Below, piece by piece: positions 49,550 through 60,351 of a DNA stretch of 64,000 nt. The DNA is taken from NCBI RefSeq assembly GCF_024679245.1, contig NC_090184.1:14594144-14658143 (forward strand), written 5' to 3'. Every line of letters begins with the position of its first letter. Position 1 is the first letter of the stretch. A model generated the notes under the pieces. The model was not told where the DNA came from, did no database searches, and was given only the letters and a program-made list of their open reading frames with translations. The stretch comes from Pseudorasbora parva (lineage: Eukaryota > Chordata > Actinopteri > Cypriniformes > Gobionidae). The position numbers were made by a program, and so were the translations under genes.

Positions 49550-50380
49550 TGTGGCAGGTGACATCTAGTGAGGAAAGTCATGAATTGAGGGGGTGTGGTT
49601 ATCGAGGTATACAGATCTGTGGTAGGAACGAGAACGGTAGGTGCATTTATTTCTGGCTGGCAGGAAATGATGGACACTCCTACTGTTTGATTGCGAGCGG
49701 TTCGCATTTGGGTTCTCTTGGATCGCGGAGATAGGTATGAGTTTATGTGAAATCCTAAAAGTGTTTTAATATATGTTGTTTGTTTTAGGAAGAATAATAA
49801 AGGTGTTTAAATGTGTGCATGTCAGCTCTGTGGAGCCCATGGTTCATATGCAAGGGATTTGCATGTGTCGCCTTTTTTGTTTTTGATGCACTAAAAATTT
49901 TTAATAGGTGGTGTTTGTCATGATATAAATAATAAATGTATTTTACTTTGTTTCAGCTTTGCTGAGCCTATATGTTGCTCTTGTTGTTACTTGAGTTTTG
50001 TTTGTTTTGGTTTAAATGTTGGGTTTTGGTTATTTCTTTTTTTCTTTCTTTTTTTTCTTGTTTTTGTATGTATATCCCCCATTGTATATACATATGTTTA
50101 AGGATGTTATTTGCTTGGTGTTTAAGCAGAGTCAGTTTTGATGAATTGTGTGATTTTTCACAAAGTTTACTTTCTTTATTATGAATGTATTCAATTGGTT
50201 TCTTGTGTGATTTTTATTTTTATTTTTTTATTTTTTTTTATGCCCTTTTTTATGCTTGATTGGTTAACTGGTCTGTAAAGCATCCTGTGTATATATAAAT
50301 GCTCTGTAAAGCCACCAATAAATCTTGGGGATTTTGTATGAACCTGTGTTGATGTTTATTTCAAGGGGGGCCTTGTTACA
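49550..50380 (+). repeat. 3' LTR (full length, about 831 bp)
   Basis: Begins TGTGGCAGGTGAC and ends CCTTGTTACA (TG...CA). Contains TATATATAAATGC near 50290 and an AATAAA at 50318. Confidence 0.82.
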
Positions 50381-50860
50381 TATTTCTTTCTGACCAAAAG
50401 TATAGAATGGCAGTCCAAAGACATTGTCTGGTCAAACCAGACGCCAATATTTCTGAGGCTCGACTGGACAGAGTTGCTCAAAGAACCAAGGTGTTGAACG
50501 ATTGATAGGATTTTGTTGTCTGCGGCAACAATTAAGGTTTCAGTCTTTTCTAATTTAATTGGAGACAGTTACTAGAAAGCCATGATTTTACACAAGAAAT
50601 ACAAGCAAATGTATTAGCAAAAGTTAGTTTGTGGAACTCAGAATCATTGAACAAGCAAAACCACTTTAAAACAGACCCATCAATACCAAACTCTGTTTTC
50701 AAATCTGTTCAACAGTAATTTATGGTTCACTGTAGCGAAAGCTGATGATAAATCCAATAAAGCCAGTACTTGCCAAGAGAGGAGTCTCAGTAGAATGTAT
50801 CTTTCTAAAACCATACTGAGTTCATTGTTAATTTAGAAAGGCTGTCAGCTGTCAAAGTGA
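50381..50860. repeat. Unidentified repeat-like flank
   Basis: Stop-rich sequence with no recognisable domain. It may be the continuation of the repeat seen at 42700-43640. Confidence 0.25.
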
Positions 50861-50918
50861 ACTTTAATTCAGTGAATATGATTTTGAATATGATTCAAAG
50901 TGAACTATAAGCAGCCTT

Positions 50919-51014
<96 letters not shown>

Positions 51015-51080
51015 GGCTGTTTATAATTCACTTTGAATCATATTCAAAATCATATTCACTGAATTAAAGTTCACTTTGAA
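50850..51080. repeat. Palindrome with a (TA)n core
   Basis: CACTTTGAATCATATTCAAAATC on the right (about 51030-51052) mirrors GATTTTGAATATGATTCAAAGTG on the left (about 50881-50903). AGTGAACTTTAATTCAG and CTGAATTAAAGTTCACT are also paired. About 88 bp of TA (50922-51009) fills the centre. Confidence 0.85.
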
Positions 51081-51625
51081 ATTAAATTTTGATATGTTTT
51101 AGCTTACCTCATGGGCATCCGAGATGTAGGAGTATTTGTTTCCCCAGTAGTTTCAATTTTGATCATTTTAGGTCAAACCGTTCTTGTCTGTGCCTCACAT
51201 AATGCAGGTCTATGGTCACCACCTCAGACAAGCGGTTTGTGTGAGAAAACGAACAGTATTTATATCGTTTTTACCTCTTGTACACCACTACGTCCGACTG
51301 ATCCGAGGGCGCGTGTGCGTGTTTCCTGTGGTGTACAAGAGAAAATGATATAAATACTGTTCGTTTTCTCACACAAACCGCTCGTTTCTTGTCTTAGGCC
51401 ATCAGTGTGTACTTGCGATGGGGGATTGTTTAATTTGGACTTCTCTGTGTATGCTCTTTGAGGTGGTGACCATAGACCTGCATTCAGAGGCACAGACAAG
51501 AACGGTTTGACCTAAAATGATCAAAATTGAAACTACTGGGGAAACAAATACTCCTACATCTCGGATGCCCACGAGGAAAGCTAAAACATATCAAAATTTA
51601 ATTTCAAAGTGAACTATCCCTTTAA
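51064..51625. mobile_element. Long fold-back MITE, TTAA both ends
   Basis: Arms of about 230 bp: TTTGATATGTTTTAGCTT and ATCCGAGATGTAGGAGTATT on the left have inverse copies at 51535-51600. The right end is AAGTGAACTATCCCTTTAA. Its left end (TTAAAGTTCACTTTG) lacks the GGGATA, and this end doubles as the right arm of the adjacent palindrome. Confidence 0.8.
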
Positions 51626-52529
51626 AGAATAAATTACATTTTAAAATACACACAAATAAAATGGTTATTTAAAAAAGCCTTACAATATTATTTGTTTTTA
51701 AGGGACTTCTTTCAAAAACATAAAAATGGTATAAAAAATGACAGGTACTGTACTTGTAGTTAGTAGAATGCATGTGTACCTGTAGTCCTGTGTAACTAAA
51801 GTGGGTATTCTTAAAAATTTAATTTTAAATAAATTAAAATAATACTGTTTGGGTGAAAATATTTAGAAACTTTAGTTGAAGCGTTGTTGTGTAGCTGGTG
51901 AAACCGGAGATTTTGGCTTGTGAAGTCAAAGTGTGTGCTGTTCTCTCCTTTGTTTAACGTCAGATTGTGCACCGTTATCTCTTGTTTACATGAGTCGAGT
52001 CTATGCAATGGCAGACATAGCTTTTACTAACTCTGCTAACAGCGCTTATCACGTATAACAGTTATCTCATTTTATTGCAGAACAGAGGCGTCAGAATGCG
52101 ATAATACTAAATAGTAAGGCAAGTGTGTGAAGCTATTACAATCCACTTGGGCCCTGGCTACTTTGTATACAATTACCTGTCACTGAGTTAAAAGTAAAGG
52201 AACTTGTAGAAGGATTTCACCAAGCCCATGGCATCCCTCAGTGCATCGGTGCCGGACCTATGTGGAAATCAAGCAGCCAATCATAGCATGTTCTTGCATT
52301 TTCATGTGGACAGGGATTTTTTTTTAAACAGCGCTTTTGTGGACGCAATTGTTTTTTAAAGCAGAGGAGGAGAAACTTGTTATAAAAGTACCTGTGTACA
52401 TGTGGACTAGGCATTAGTTAGTGTTCATTTAATTTTAAGGACTTTTAGTTTGTTACTTGTTTCCTTTGTTCTAGTTTACCTGTTATAGACGTTCATTTAC
52501 AAGCACACCTGTCTGTAGTTCATCACAAT
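51626..52529. other. No gene recognised
   Basis: AT-rich, apparently unique DNA. Confidence 0.3.
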
Positions 52530-52625
52530 CCGAAATCGCCCTTATACCCTCAAATAGGGCATTATTTAAGGGGACAGCCACTTGTATTGGTGTCAATACA
52601 CCGTGTATTGCACCGCAATAGGAAG
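52530..52625. mobile_element. Truncated relative of the 6823 MITE
   Basis: AAATCGCCCTTATACCCTCAAATAGGGCATTATTT closely matches the left arm at 6829-6863. The right half is missing. Confidence 0.6.
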
Positions 52626-52784
52626 GAAGGAAGCCATCCGTCATGAAGAGGTGAAGAAACCTAAAAGTGCCTTAATTACAAAGTTTTGTACATGAATCAG
52701 AGTAGCATAAGCTGGCTTTTGAATTTAAGTTTCTCATTTCCTTTCAGTCATTGCCTGGTATTGTCTGTGTATTGTTTCACACTC

Positions 52785-53780
52785 ACAGTGGGCAAAAAAG
52801 TATTTAGTCGGCCATCAATTAGCCAAGTTATCCCACTTAAAAAGATGAGAGAGGCCTGTAGTTTTCATCATAGGTACACTTCAACTATGAGAGACAGAAT
52901 GAGAAGGAAAATCCTGAAAATCACATAGTCTTATTATGGTGGAAAATAAGTATTTGTTTAATAACAAAAGTTAATCTCAATACTTTGTTATATATCCTTT
53001 GTTGGCGATGACAGAGGTCAAAGGTTTTCTGTAAGTCGCCACAAGGTTTTTACACACTGTTTCTGGTAGTTTGGCCCATTCCTCAATGCAGATCTCCTCT
53101 AGAGCAGTGATGTTTTGGGGCTGTCGATAGGCAACACAGATTTTCAACTCCCTCCAAAGATTTTCTATGGGGCGTGTGGTTCTGGGATTTTTGCTCACCG
53201 TTGTGGTAATCATTTTGACCCCACAGGGTGAGATCTGGGGTGGAGCCCCAGATCGGAGGAGATTATCAGTGGTCTTGTATGTCTTCCATTGTCTAATAAT
53301 TGCTCCCACAGTTGATTTCTTCACACCAAGCTGCTTACCTATTGCAGATTCAGTCAGTCTGGTGCAGGTCTACAATTTTGTTTCTGGTGTCCTTTGACAG
53401 CTCTTTGGTCTCGGTCATAGTGGAGTTTTGAGTCTGACTGTTTGAGGTTGTGGACAGGTGTCTTTTATACTGAAAATGAGTTCAAACAGGTGCCATTAAT
53501 ACAGGTAAAGAGTGGAAAACAGGGGAGCCTCTTAAAGAAGTTACAGGTCTGTGAGAACCAGAAACCTTGCTTTTTTTTGTATGTGACCAAACACTTATTT
53601 TCCACCATAATTTGCAAATCAATTCTTTAAAAAACAGACGATGTGATTTTCTGGATTTTTTCCTCTCATTCTGTCTCACATTAAAGTGTACCTATGATGA
53701 AAATAACAGGCCTCTCTCATCTTTTTAAGTGAGAGAACTAAATGTAATTGGTAGCTGACTAAATACTTTTTTCCCCACCG
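52785..53780 (-). mobile_element. Internally deleted Tc1-like element
   Basis: The ends CAGTGGGCAAAAAAGTATT and ACTTTTTTCCCCACCG match the family of the 37906 element. About 0.55 kb of the interior is missing compared with that copy. It sits in the opposite orientation. Confidence 0.88.
52977..53420 (-). pseudogene. Deleted Tc1 transposase: DNA-binding part joined to C-terminus
   Basis: [14 protein letters not shown] starts at 53420 but meets a stop after a small deletion near 53360. An internal frame (53324 to 52977, 115 codons) starts MKKSTVGAIIRQWK, the end of the first helix-turn-helix, runs through VSKNPRTTR and joins directly to PIENLWREL and the C-terminal block. The DDE catalytic region (WSDET, DNDPKH) is deleted, yet the frame stays open across the junction. 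Confidence 0.8.
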
Positions 53781-54479
53781 TATATGTTTGACCATGTTGG
53801 AATACTGCTTTCATTTTGTTTTCTCAGGTAAATATCTTTAGTGAAGAATGACTATGTTCAGAAGACGGAATGTGTGTTCTTCATAAATCATACAAGCTTT
53901 ATATATATTTTTTATATTACATCATAAATTAAAAGTATATTATATCATAAATTACACCCATACTATCATACATTACTATTAACTATAATCCTATGATACA
54001 ATGCTAACTCTTTGTTTTCATAGGCTTTATATAATGTTTGGAGGACAGTACTCGGCATGGTATGGAATAAAATAGTTTAAAGTAATGTATTAAAATGAAT
54101 TTTTAATGCATCATGTTTTTTGGGATTTATCAATTTGTCTAAAAAATATTCAACACTAATAAATTATCAAAATAATAGTTAGTTGCAGCCCTGAGAACAA
54201 ATGCTTTGTCATAGAACACCAGTATAAAGTTAAAAGAGCAAAGGCGAATACGTGCGCCACAGGAAATTATGAGACAGTTTGTTTCAGCCTTGTTTTGTCA
54301 TGACAGATCCAACCAATGTAGCTTGGCAAGAGACAACTCAATGTGTCAAAGTTCAGGAGCGCACTTCTCCCCTCATTGCATAATGGAGCTTTGGGAATGA
54401 TGGCCAAGCAATCTATAAGTTCTCAAGCAAATCTATCAAGTAATTGCGCAGAGACGTGCTAGAGTCAAAATCCACATGA
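53781..54479. other. No gene recognised
   Basis: AT-rich sequence with no domain or repeat boundary identified. Confidence 0.3.
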
Positions 54480-54560
54480 TTTGTGTAGCTCAGTTGGTCA
54501 ATCCGTCTGAGCGTTTCAACACAGCAGGGAAAAAATGCAGTTTCAACACCAGACTCAAAT
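54480..54560 (+). repeat. Possible tRNA-derived SINE head (decayed)
   Basis: TGTAGCTCAGTTGGTCAAT resembles a pol III A-box and tRNA D-arm. GCAGTTTCAACACC about 50 bp later is a weak B-box match. There is no cloverleaf good enough for a functional tRNA. Confidence 0.35.
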
Positions 54561-54711
54561 GAGTTTTTGTGGTTCACTCCTCAGAAAAGACCAAAATTGT
54601 AATGTGTAAACCATTATGTCATGCTATCTACAGTAACATTCCCCTGTAAAAACAAGGAAACACACTGAGAAAAAATGCCAAACCTTTTTAGTCTCGATTG
54701 TACACGTACAT

Positions 54712-54828
<117 letters not shown>

Positions 54829-56513
54829 ATTTATTTTTTTTTTTCCAGAGACATATTGTGGTCTTTTGGTAAGTGCATGTGTACATGCAGCATGAGGATG
54901 CAACACCTGGAGATACCTGGAGAAAGCTCTCGGTTAGCAAGGCCATTCATCTCAGGTGGCACAGGACCCCCCCCACCAGATGTAAGTGATTTGAAGCCTG
55001 CCATCTTTACTCATAGACATTCAGTTCTGCTGCTCGATTAAAAAAAAAAAAATTTATTGAGTCAGTCATCTGAAACATAAATGTGATGGGAATAATTACT
55101 TTGAAGCCACAGGGAAATGACTAGTCTTCAAAGTCTTCACTAATATCATTGATTTTACATCAAAGGCAGCAGACAGGGAAAAGTCCATTTCACACTTGAA
55201 GAGCCTCAGAAAAAAGAAAAAAAAGTAACTGATAAAGTATGTGCTATAATACAATTAAATAGTTGTGCTAATGTTGAATCCAACTAAATAGGCATCAACA
55301 GAGAAGGGCACTTTTGCATCCAGATGGTGGGATTATCTCCTAGCCAGACCTTGACCACTTGGATGACACACTTTATTATGAGCATCCTGAGTTTCAAACC
55401 TGGTGTGTGTCATTTCCTGATGCCATTCCCTTCCTCTCCTCTCATGTTTTACTGCCTTGTCAATAAACCACAAAATTGCAGCGCGTATGACAACAACAGA
55501 CTTCTTTTTCGACATTGCATTGTTCTTAAAACAAGATACATTTTTTAAGAATATGATGAATTATTTGTAGTATTTTCCCCCCCAAAAAGTGAAGTTAATG
55601 CTTAAAACAAACATTCAAATACAACTGGTGTCAATTTTGTTTTTTTAGGATGCAGCATATAAGAGTTTTATGATCATATTCTTTTAGAAATCCTTTGCAG
55701 TTTGTCTCCTGGAATGTATGATTATAATCTTTTAAAGGCTATGTTTCAAAACTTCACTATTTAGAAAGTCAGTAACCTAAAAATAATAAGAAAAATACTT
55801 GAGATATGTAGCAAAAAAGGGTGGAATCGTCCTGTGAAATCTCACCAGCTAGGGTTTCTTCTTGTCTGTTGAAGAAAGGATGAGATCATAATGCACATGT
55901 TGAACATACACTGTGAAGTTTGGAGAAGTGCAACTATCAGTGTGTGGGGGAAATCGCTGTCATTACGCAAAGAGTGGAAACAAATGCTTGTTTTCGCTCT
56001 TTGCTTTCCCCCTCTTTTCCATAATCACACTGATGAGCGTGTGTTGTTGTGAAAACCTAATGTGAGAACGTGAAAGACACAATTTCAATTGCATTGATAA
56101 ATTCTTAAGTGACTTCATATGGTTTCTCTCTGTGTGTTAAAAGCCCTTGAGCAGCGATAAGTTTCCCCCGCACCTGAGTCTTGCCAAGAGGAAACGCTTA
56201 TAGAAATGAGGCCCTTTGCATATGTTCACTCCATAAGTGCTGCTTGGTTCTGTGTGTTTCATGTTTGCTTTCAGCTCAGGAGTAGTTTCAAAGGGGTTTA
56301 AAATCTGTCTATATGAAATACAGCAAAAAGTGCTGTAGTTTATGTACTCAAATCCTCATAGTCATAGTTTGTATGAAACGGCAATTCATTACAGCACACA
56401 GAAGTGACTGTTGGTTAAAAGGTGCTGTGGAGTGAGGAGCTATGCACTCGATGAACTGAAGTGAAAAAAAAAAAAGTTAGCTTGTTAGCTGATACTAAAG
56501 CATAAAACAAGGT
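54829..56513. other. No gene recognised; apparently unique DNA
   Basis: Sequence at about 55900-56290 is less AT-rich and free of MITE ends, so it is a possible conserved non-coding element. No coding gene is seen. Confidence 0.28.
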
Positions 56514-56643
56514 TTAAAGGGATAGTTCACTAACAAAAATAAGTCAGTAATTACTTCCCAAACTTTTTTTCCCTTTGGAACACAAATTAAGATTGTTTTA
56601 AAGAAATCTGAGAGCATTCTGACCCTCCAGTGACAGCCTATGC

Positions 56644-56836
56644 CAGAAGTCTTCAACCCTGCTCCTGAGGACCCACTGTCCTGCAGAGTTCAGCGCCAAC
56701 CCTAATTAAAGACAGGTGATGCTAATCAAGATTTTCAGGCTCACTTGTTGAAAATACACAGGCAGTTGTGCTGAAGCAGGTTGGAAATAAACTTTGCAGG
56801 ACAGTGGGTCCCCAGGAGCAGGGTTAAAGACCTCTG
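56644..56836. mobile_element. hAT-type MITE
   Basis: CAGAAGTCTTCAACCCTGCTCC and GGAGCAGGGTTAAAGACCTCTG are inverted ends, and CCCACTGTCCTGCAGAG/TGCAGGACAGTGGG are paired inside. Flanking 8-mers GCCTATGC (56636-56643) and ACCTACGC (56837-56844) are a target duplication with two transitions. Confidence 0.85.
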
Positions 56837-56869
56837 ACCTACGCATCTAGCACTTTCAGGCCCCAGAAA

Positions 56870-57004
56870 CGATGTTAATTAACAAAGATTCGGGAGGAGG
56901 GCTTTCAGATAATTGACACAGGTGGATAGCACTCAGCTAATCAACGAGAGGTGCATATATATACACAGCAGTCTTACCTCCATTCTGTTGACAGTTTATC
57001 AGCA
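56870..57004 (+). repeat. Split repeat A1
   Basis: Starts CGATGTTAATTAACAAAG and ends GTTTATCAGCA. Contains a TATA-like GCATATATATACACAG about 45 bp from its end, so it may be a promoter. Confidence 0.85.
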
Positions 57005-58149
57005 CGGGCGGCATTTCCGACCATTCGCCCCGCCTGCCAGCCCCCTCACGCTGTCTACGGCTCCGCACGCCTCTTGAAGCAGTTCTACAAAGCTAAAATC
57101 TTTTTCTTTCAAAATTATAAGCTACCTCAAACCCCCTATTTGGGCCGCGTCGATCAGCATTCACGGTAAAAATAAACTTATGCTTTTCACGAGATGTAAT
57201 CATTTCTTCGTCACGTTCACAAGTGCGTCTCTGTCTTCTAACCGATTGACAAAATCGTGGTGTGTTTAGAGCAGTACTCGGACAGCGTAAAGAGTGTACA
57301 TCGCACAGACTTTCAACAGGGACAACAACAGTTCCTGTCTTTAAATGATGTGTACAGCAGCAAGCTTTTCTTGCGATCTCGCCGCCTCTTTATAAGTTAC
57401 TACAGTACAGACGGTCACTTTCACACACGAGAAGTGTAAACACCATGGACGCGCATGCAGTTGCCGTGGTGATGAACAACAAACTTGCTGGTAAAGCAAA
57501 ACGTATCGCGAGGCTTAATCGTTAAAATAACGGCAACGTAAACAACGCTTATTTTACCAAACAATCAGCCACTATTGGAATCAGCTGATAATCATTGCTT
57601 TGATTCAATACTTCCCAGCTGACGCTCACAAGCTCGGTCACAGCGTGACCATACTCTCGTTTGCGACTATGAACAGATGTGTGCGATCCATACAATGTAA
57701 TTAGTGGGCACTTGAGCGTTCACGTTTCAAAAAACTGAACGTGGCACTGTTGTGTGTTCTACTAGCTTGCAAGTTTTTCAGAATGCTTCAGAGCACTTTG
57801 GATATTTATGCAAATCTCCTTATGAACAATTACATTATTTTATTAACATGATTTATATCGTCATATTTTGTATACAGTTGTAAGGCTGTATTCCATGTCC
57901 CTCATGAATTTTAATGAGTATCTTGCAATATAAGGCATATAGGCCTACATTTCAAAATAAGAGTCTCATCTTTTAGCCAAATCAAATTCCGATGCAGTAT
58001 TGTCCCGTTTAACACCGTGAAGCTGCTTTGAAACAATCGTCATCGTAAAAGTGCTAAATAAATAAAGTTGATTTATCGATTGATTGATCTGGTTACACAA
58101 CGTGTTTCCCATTTGTCCATCTAATTTTTTCTCTCATTTTTCTCCTACA
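57005..58149. other. YR element leader, no coding recognised
   Basis: GC-richer at first, then AT-rich. No Gag-like or polymerase motif can be read. A possible splice donor (CACGGTAAAA) lies near 57167, and a pyrimidine-rich acceptor (TTTTTCTCCTACAG) ends at 58150. Confidence 0.35.
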
Positions 58150-58150
58150 G

Positions 58151-58940
58151 GAGATCAGTTTTTCTGGCTAATTTTCTCCACCAGCAGTGCTGTTCCTCTG
58201 CTCCCACAGGAATTAAGTTTCTAACTAATTTTCTCCATTGCAGCAGCAGTGCTGTTTCCTCTGCTCCCGCAGGAGCTCAGTTTCTCTGAATAATTTTCTC
58301 CACTGCACCAGCAGTGCTGTTCCCTCTGCTCCCATAGGAGCTCAGTTTCTCTGGTTATTTTTATCCGCGGCTACAGCAGTGCTGTTCCTTCCGCTCCCGG
58401 AGGAGCTCAGTTTCTCTAACTAATTTTCTCCACTGCACCAGCAGTGCTGTTCCCTCTGCTTCCGCAGGAGCTCAGTTTCTCTAACTAATTTTCTCCACTG
58501 CACCAGCAGTGCTGTTTCCTCTGCTCCCGCAGGAGCTCAGTTTCTCTGGTTATTTTCTCCACGGCTACAGCAGTGCTGTTCCCTTTGCTCCCGCAGGAGC
58601 TCAGTTTCTCTAACTAACTTTCTCCACTGCACCAGCAGTGCTGTTCCCTCTGCTCCCGCAGGAGCTCAGTTTCTCTAACTAATTTTCTCCACTGCACCAG
58701 CAGTGCCGTTTCCTCTGCTCCCGCAGGAGCTCAGTTTCTCTGGCTAATTTCACCACTGCTGCAGCAGTGCTGTTCCCTCTGCTCCCGCAGGAGCTCAGTT
58801 TCTCTAACTAATTTTCTCCACTGCACCAGCAGTGCTGTTCCCTCTGCTCCCGCAGTAGCTCAGTTTCTCTGAATAACTTTCTCCACTGCACCAGCAGTGC
58901 TGTTCCCTCTGCTCCCGTAGAAGCCCAGTTTTCTCTGGCT
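58151..58940 (+). repeat. 65-bp minisatellite, about 12 copies
   Basis: GAGCTCAGTTTCTCT recurs at 64-65-bp steps (ctcag at 58276, 58341, 58406, 58471, 58536, 58600, 58665, 58730, 58794, 58859). Each unit also has CCAGCAGTGCTGTT and CTCTGCTCCCGCAG. Copies differ by scattered substitutions. Confidence 0.93.
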
Positions 58941-58991
58941 AATTCGTGTCTTTGAGAGCAGAGGAGACACAACATAAAATCCAACAGTTCA

Positions 58992-59322
58992 AAACGTGAA
59001 TTTCTAGCCCTGCTTGGCCATTTAAACTTTGCAATGCACATCGTTCCGCAGGTTCGCCCCTTCATATCGCATCTCGTCTCGCTCGCGTCCTCCGTCCAAG
59101 CGCTAGAAGATCCCATCTCCATAACCCAAGCATGTCATGGCGATCTCAGGTTATGGTTAATATTTCTAATTCATTGGAAAGCCTTCTCTATTTTGCTATA
59201 GCTATCTCGTTTCGTGCCCCATCGATATATAATTGTTCACAGGCGCTACCCCCTCAATCGGTTTGGGGGATTTTATCAAGGTAGTTGGTTCGCTTCTCCA
59301 TGGTCACCGGAGCTCAGGACAT
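58992..59322 (+). pseudogene. RT/RNase H remnant of the YR element
   Basis: A frame without Met at 58992-59198 reads KREFLALLGHLNFAMHIVPQ and onward through RPFISHLVSLASSVQALED, the connection region after the polymerase domain in DIRS/Ngaro-type elements. A second piece at 59268-59322 reads GFYQGSWFASPWSPELRT, like the first RNase H strand of these elements. Stops follow both. The polymerase core is missing, presumably deleted or replaced by the minisatellite. Confidence 0.65.
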
Positions 59323-59633
59323 GACAGTCCTTAGCACTATTCAAGCTTTAACAGCTCATAGTACCAGCTTTCCCGTGGGAGAAATAATGGGCCACTAAAA
59401 GCATTTTTAAGGGCATTGCAACAACGACACAATGGTGCATTACATAAATTAAATCCATTCCTATGCATCTGCTATGATGCCATTTTTTAAGGTGCCTCGT
59501 TTGTGATCAATATTATAATATTATTATATTGCGAACATTTATAATATATTTAGTAACATATATTCATAATTGCTAAACACGTCCCTGGATCAGAAACTAT
59601 GTTGCTGACTCCCTGTCTTGCTTTCTATTTCAG

Positions 59634-60340
59634 AAATTCAGGACGCTGGCTCCAGAGGCAGACAAATTCCCAACTCCAGTACCTCACTATTCGCAACTAA
59701 TATTCCCGTAACCCACCCGCTAAGACCCCTCCTCAATGCATCGCTCGATGCCATCCTCCAAGTGATGTCTCCTAGGACCCTCCAATCCTATGTGACCGCT
59801 TGGAGAAATTTTAGAGCATTCCACATCTCCTACAACATACCGTTCCCCGATTTTACTCTCCTTTTAATCACCTCGGTTATTTCCCACCTCAATACTATAA
59901 AAGGCCTCTGTCGGGTCCATTAAAGGTTACCTGAGCGGCATTCAGTTTTCCACAAACTGATGTATGGCGCTCCTTCTCAGGAGATAAATAACTCTCAAAC
60001 CTCCCTCGTGATCAAGGGATTCAAAAATCTCAGCCCACCTGTCCCGACACCAGACAACCTATAACATTAGACATCCTCAACAAATGTATCCGTACCCTAC
60101 GCACAGGCTACCAACCTCTCAATACCGCCCGGACACTCGATTCCAAATTTATCCTTGCCTTTTCTCGGGTTTTTCAGATGCTCAGAACTCGCTATCACTT
60201 CAAAATTCGACCCTAAAAGCCATCTCACCATCTCAGACTTATCAGTACTAGATGGAGAAACAATCTCCATTGGAGAAATTCCCAAGCTGCCGAAGCAATT
60301 AATCTCCCAGTCAAACACTCATGCTGTTCTTTCATGTTTT
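59634..60340 (+). pseudogene. Tyrosine recombinase remnant
   Basis: After a good splice acceptor (CTTTCTATTTCAG, ending 59633) the frame reads a SAM-like core-binding domain: SPRTLQSYVTAWRNFRAF (59770-59823). A stop interrupts at 59921. Other frames continue with IKGYLSGIQF, HKLMYGAPSQE and ITLDILNKCIRTLRTGYQPL, then FLGFFRCSELAITSKF (about 60161-60208), whose Arg is the first catalytic residue of the family. The HxxR and Tyr boxes are absent: the gene runs into the 28-bp minisatellite. At least three frame changes make it inactive. Confidence 0.78.
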
Positions 60341-60351
60341 TCAGTGAGTCC

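Larger units (their letters stand above)
43661..50380 (+). mobile_element. Gypsy (Ty3-type) LTR retrotransposon, decayed, with nested insertions
   Basis: A 5' LTR remnant, gag-like region with CCHC knuckle, protease, C-terminal reverse transcriptase, RNase H and integrase remnants, a polypurine tract and a full 3' LTR occur in order on the plus strand. That order, with integrase after RNase H, is the Gypsy layout. Decay includes a deletion of the reverse-transcriptase core near 47715-47750, a THAP-domain insertion flanked by duplicated protease sequence, a MITE in RNase H, and many frameshifts. Confidence 0.88.

Noticed and set aside
54480..54560. Functional tRNA gene
   Set aside because: The A-box-like part is good, but the anticodon stem, T-arm and acceptor stem do not pair convincingly. 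More likely a SINE remnant.
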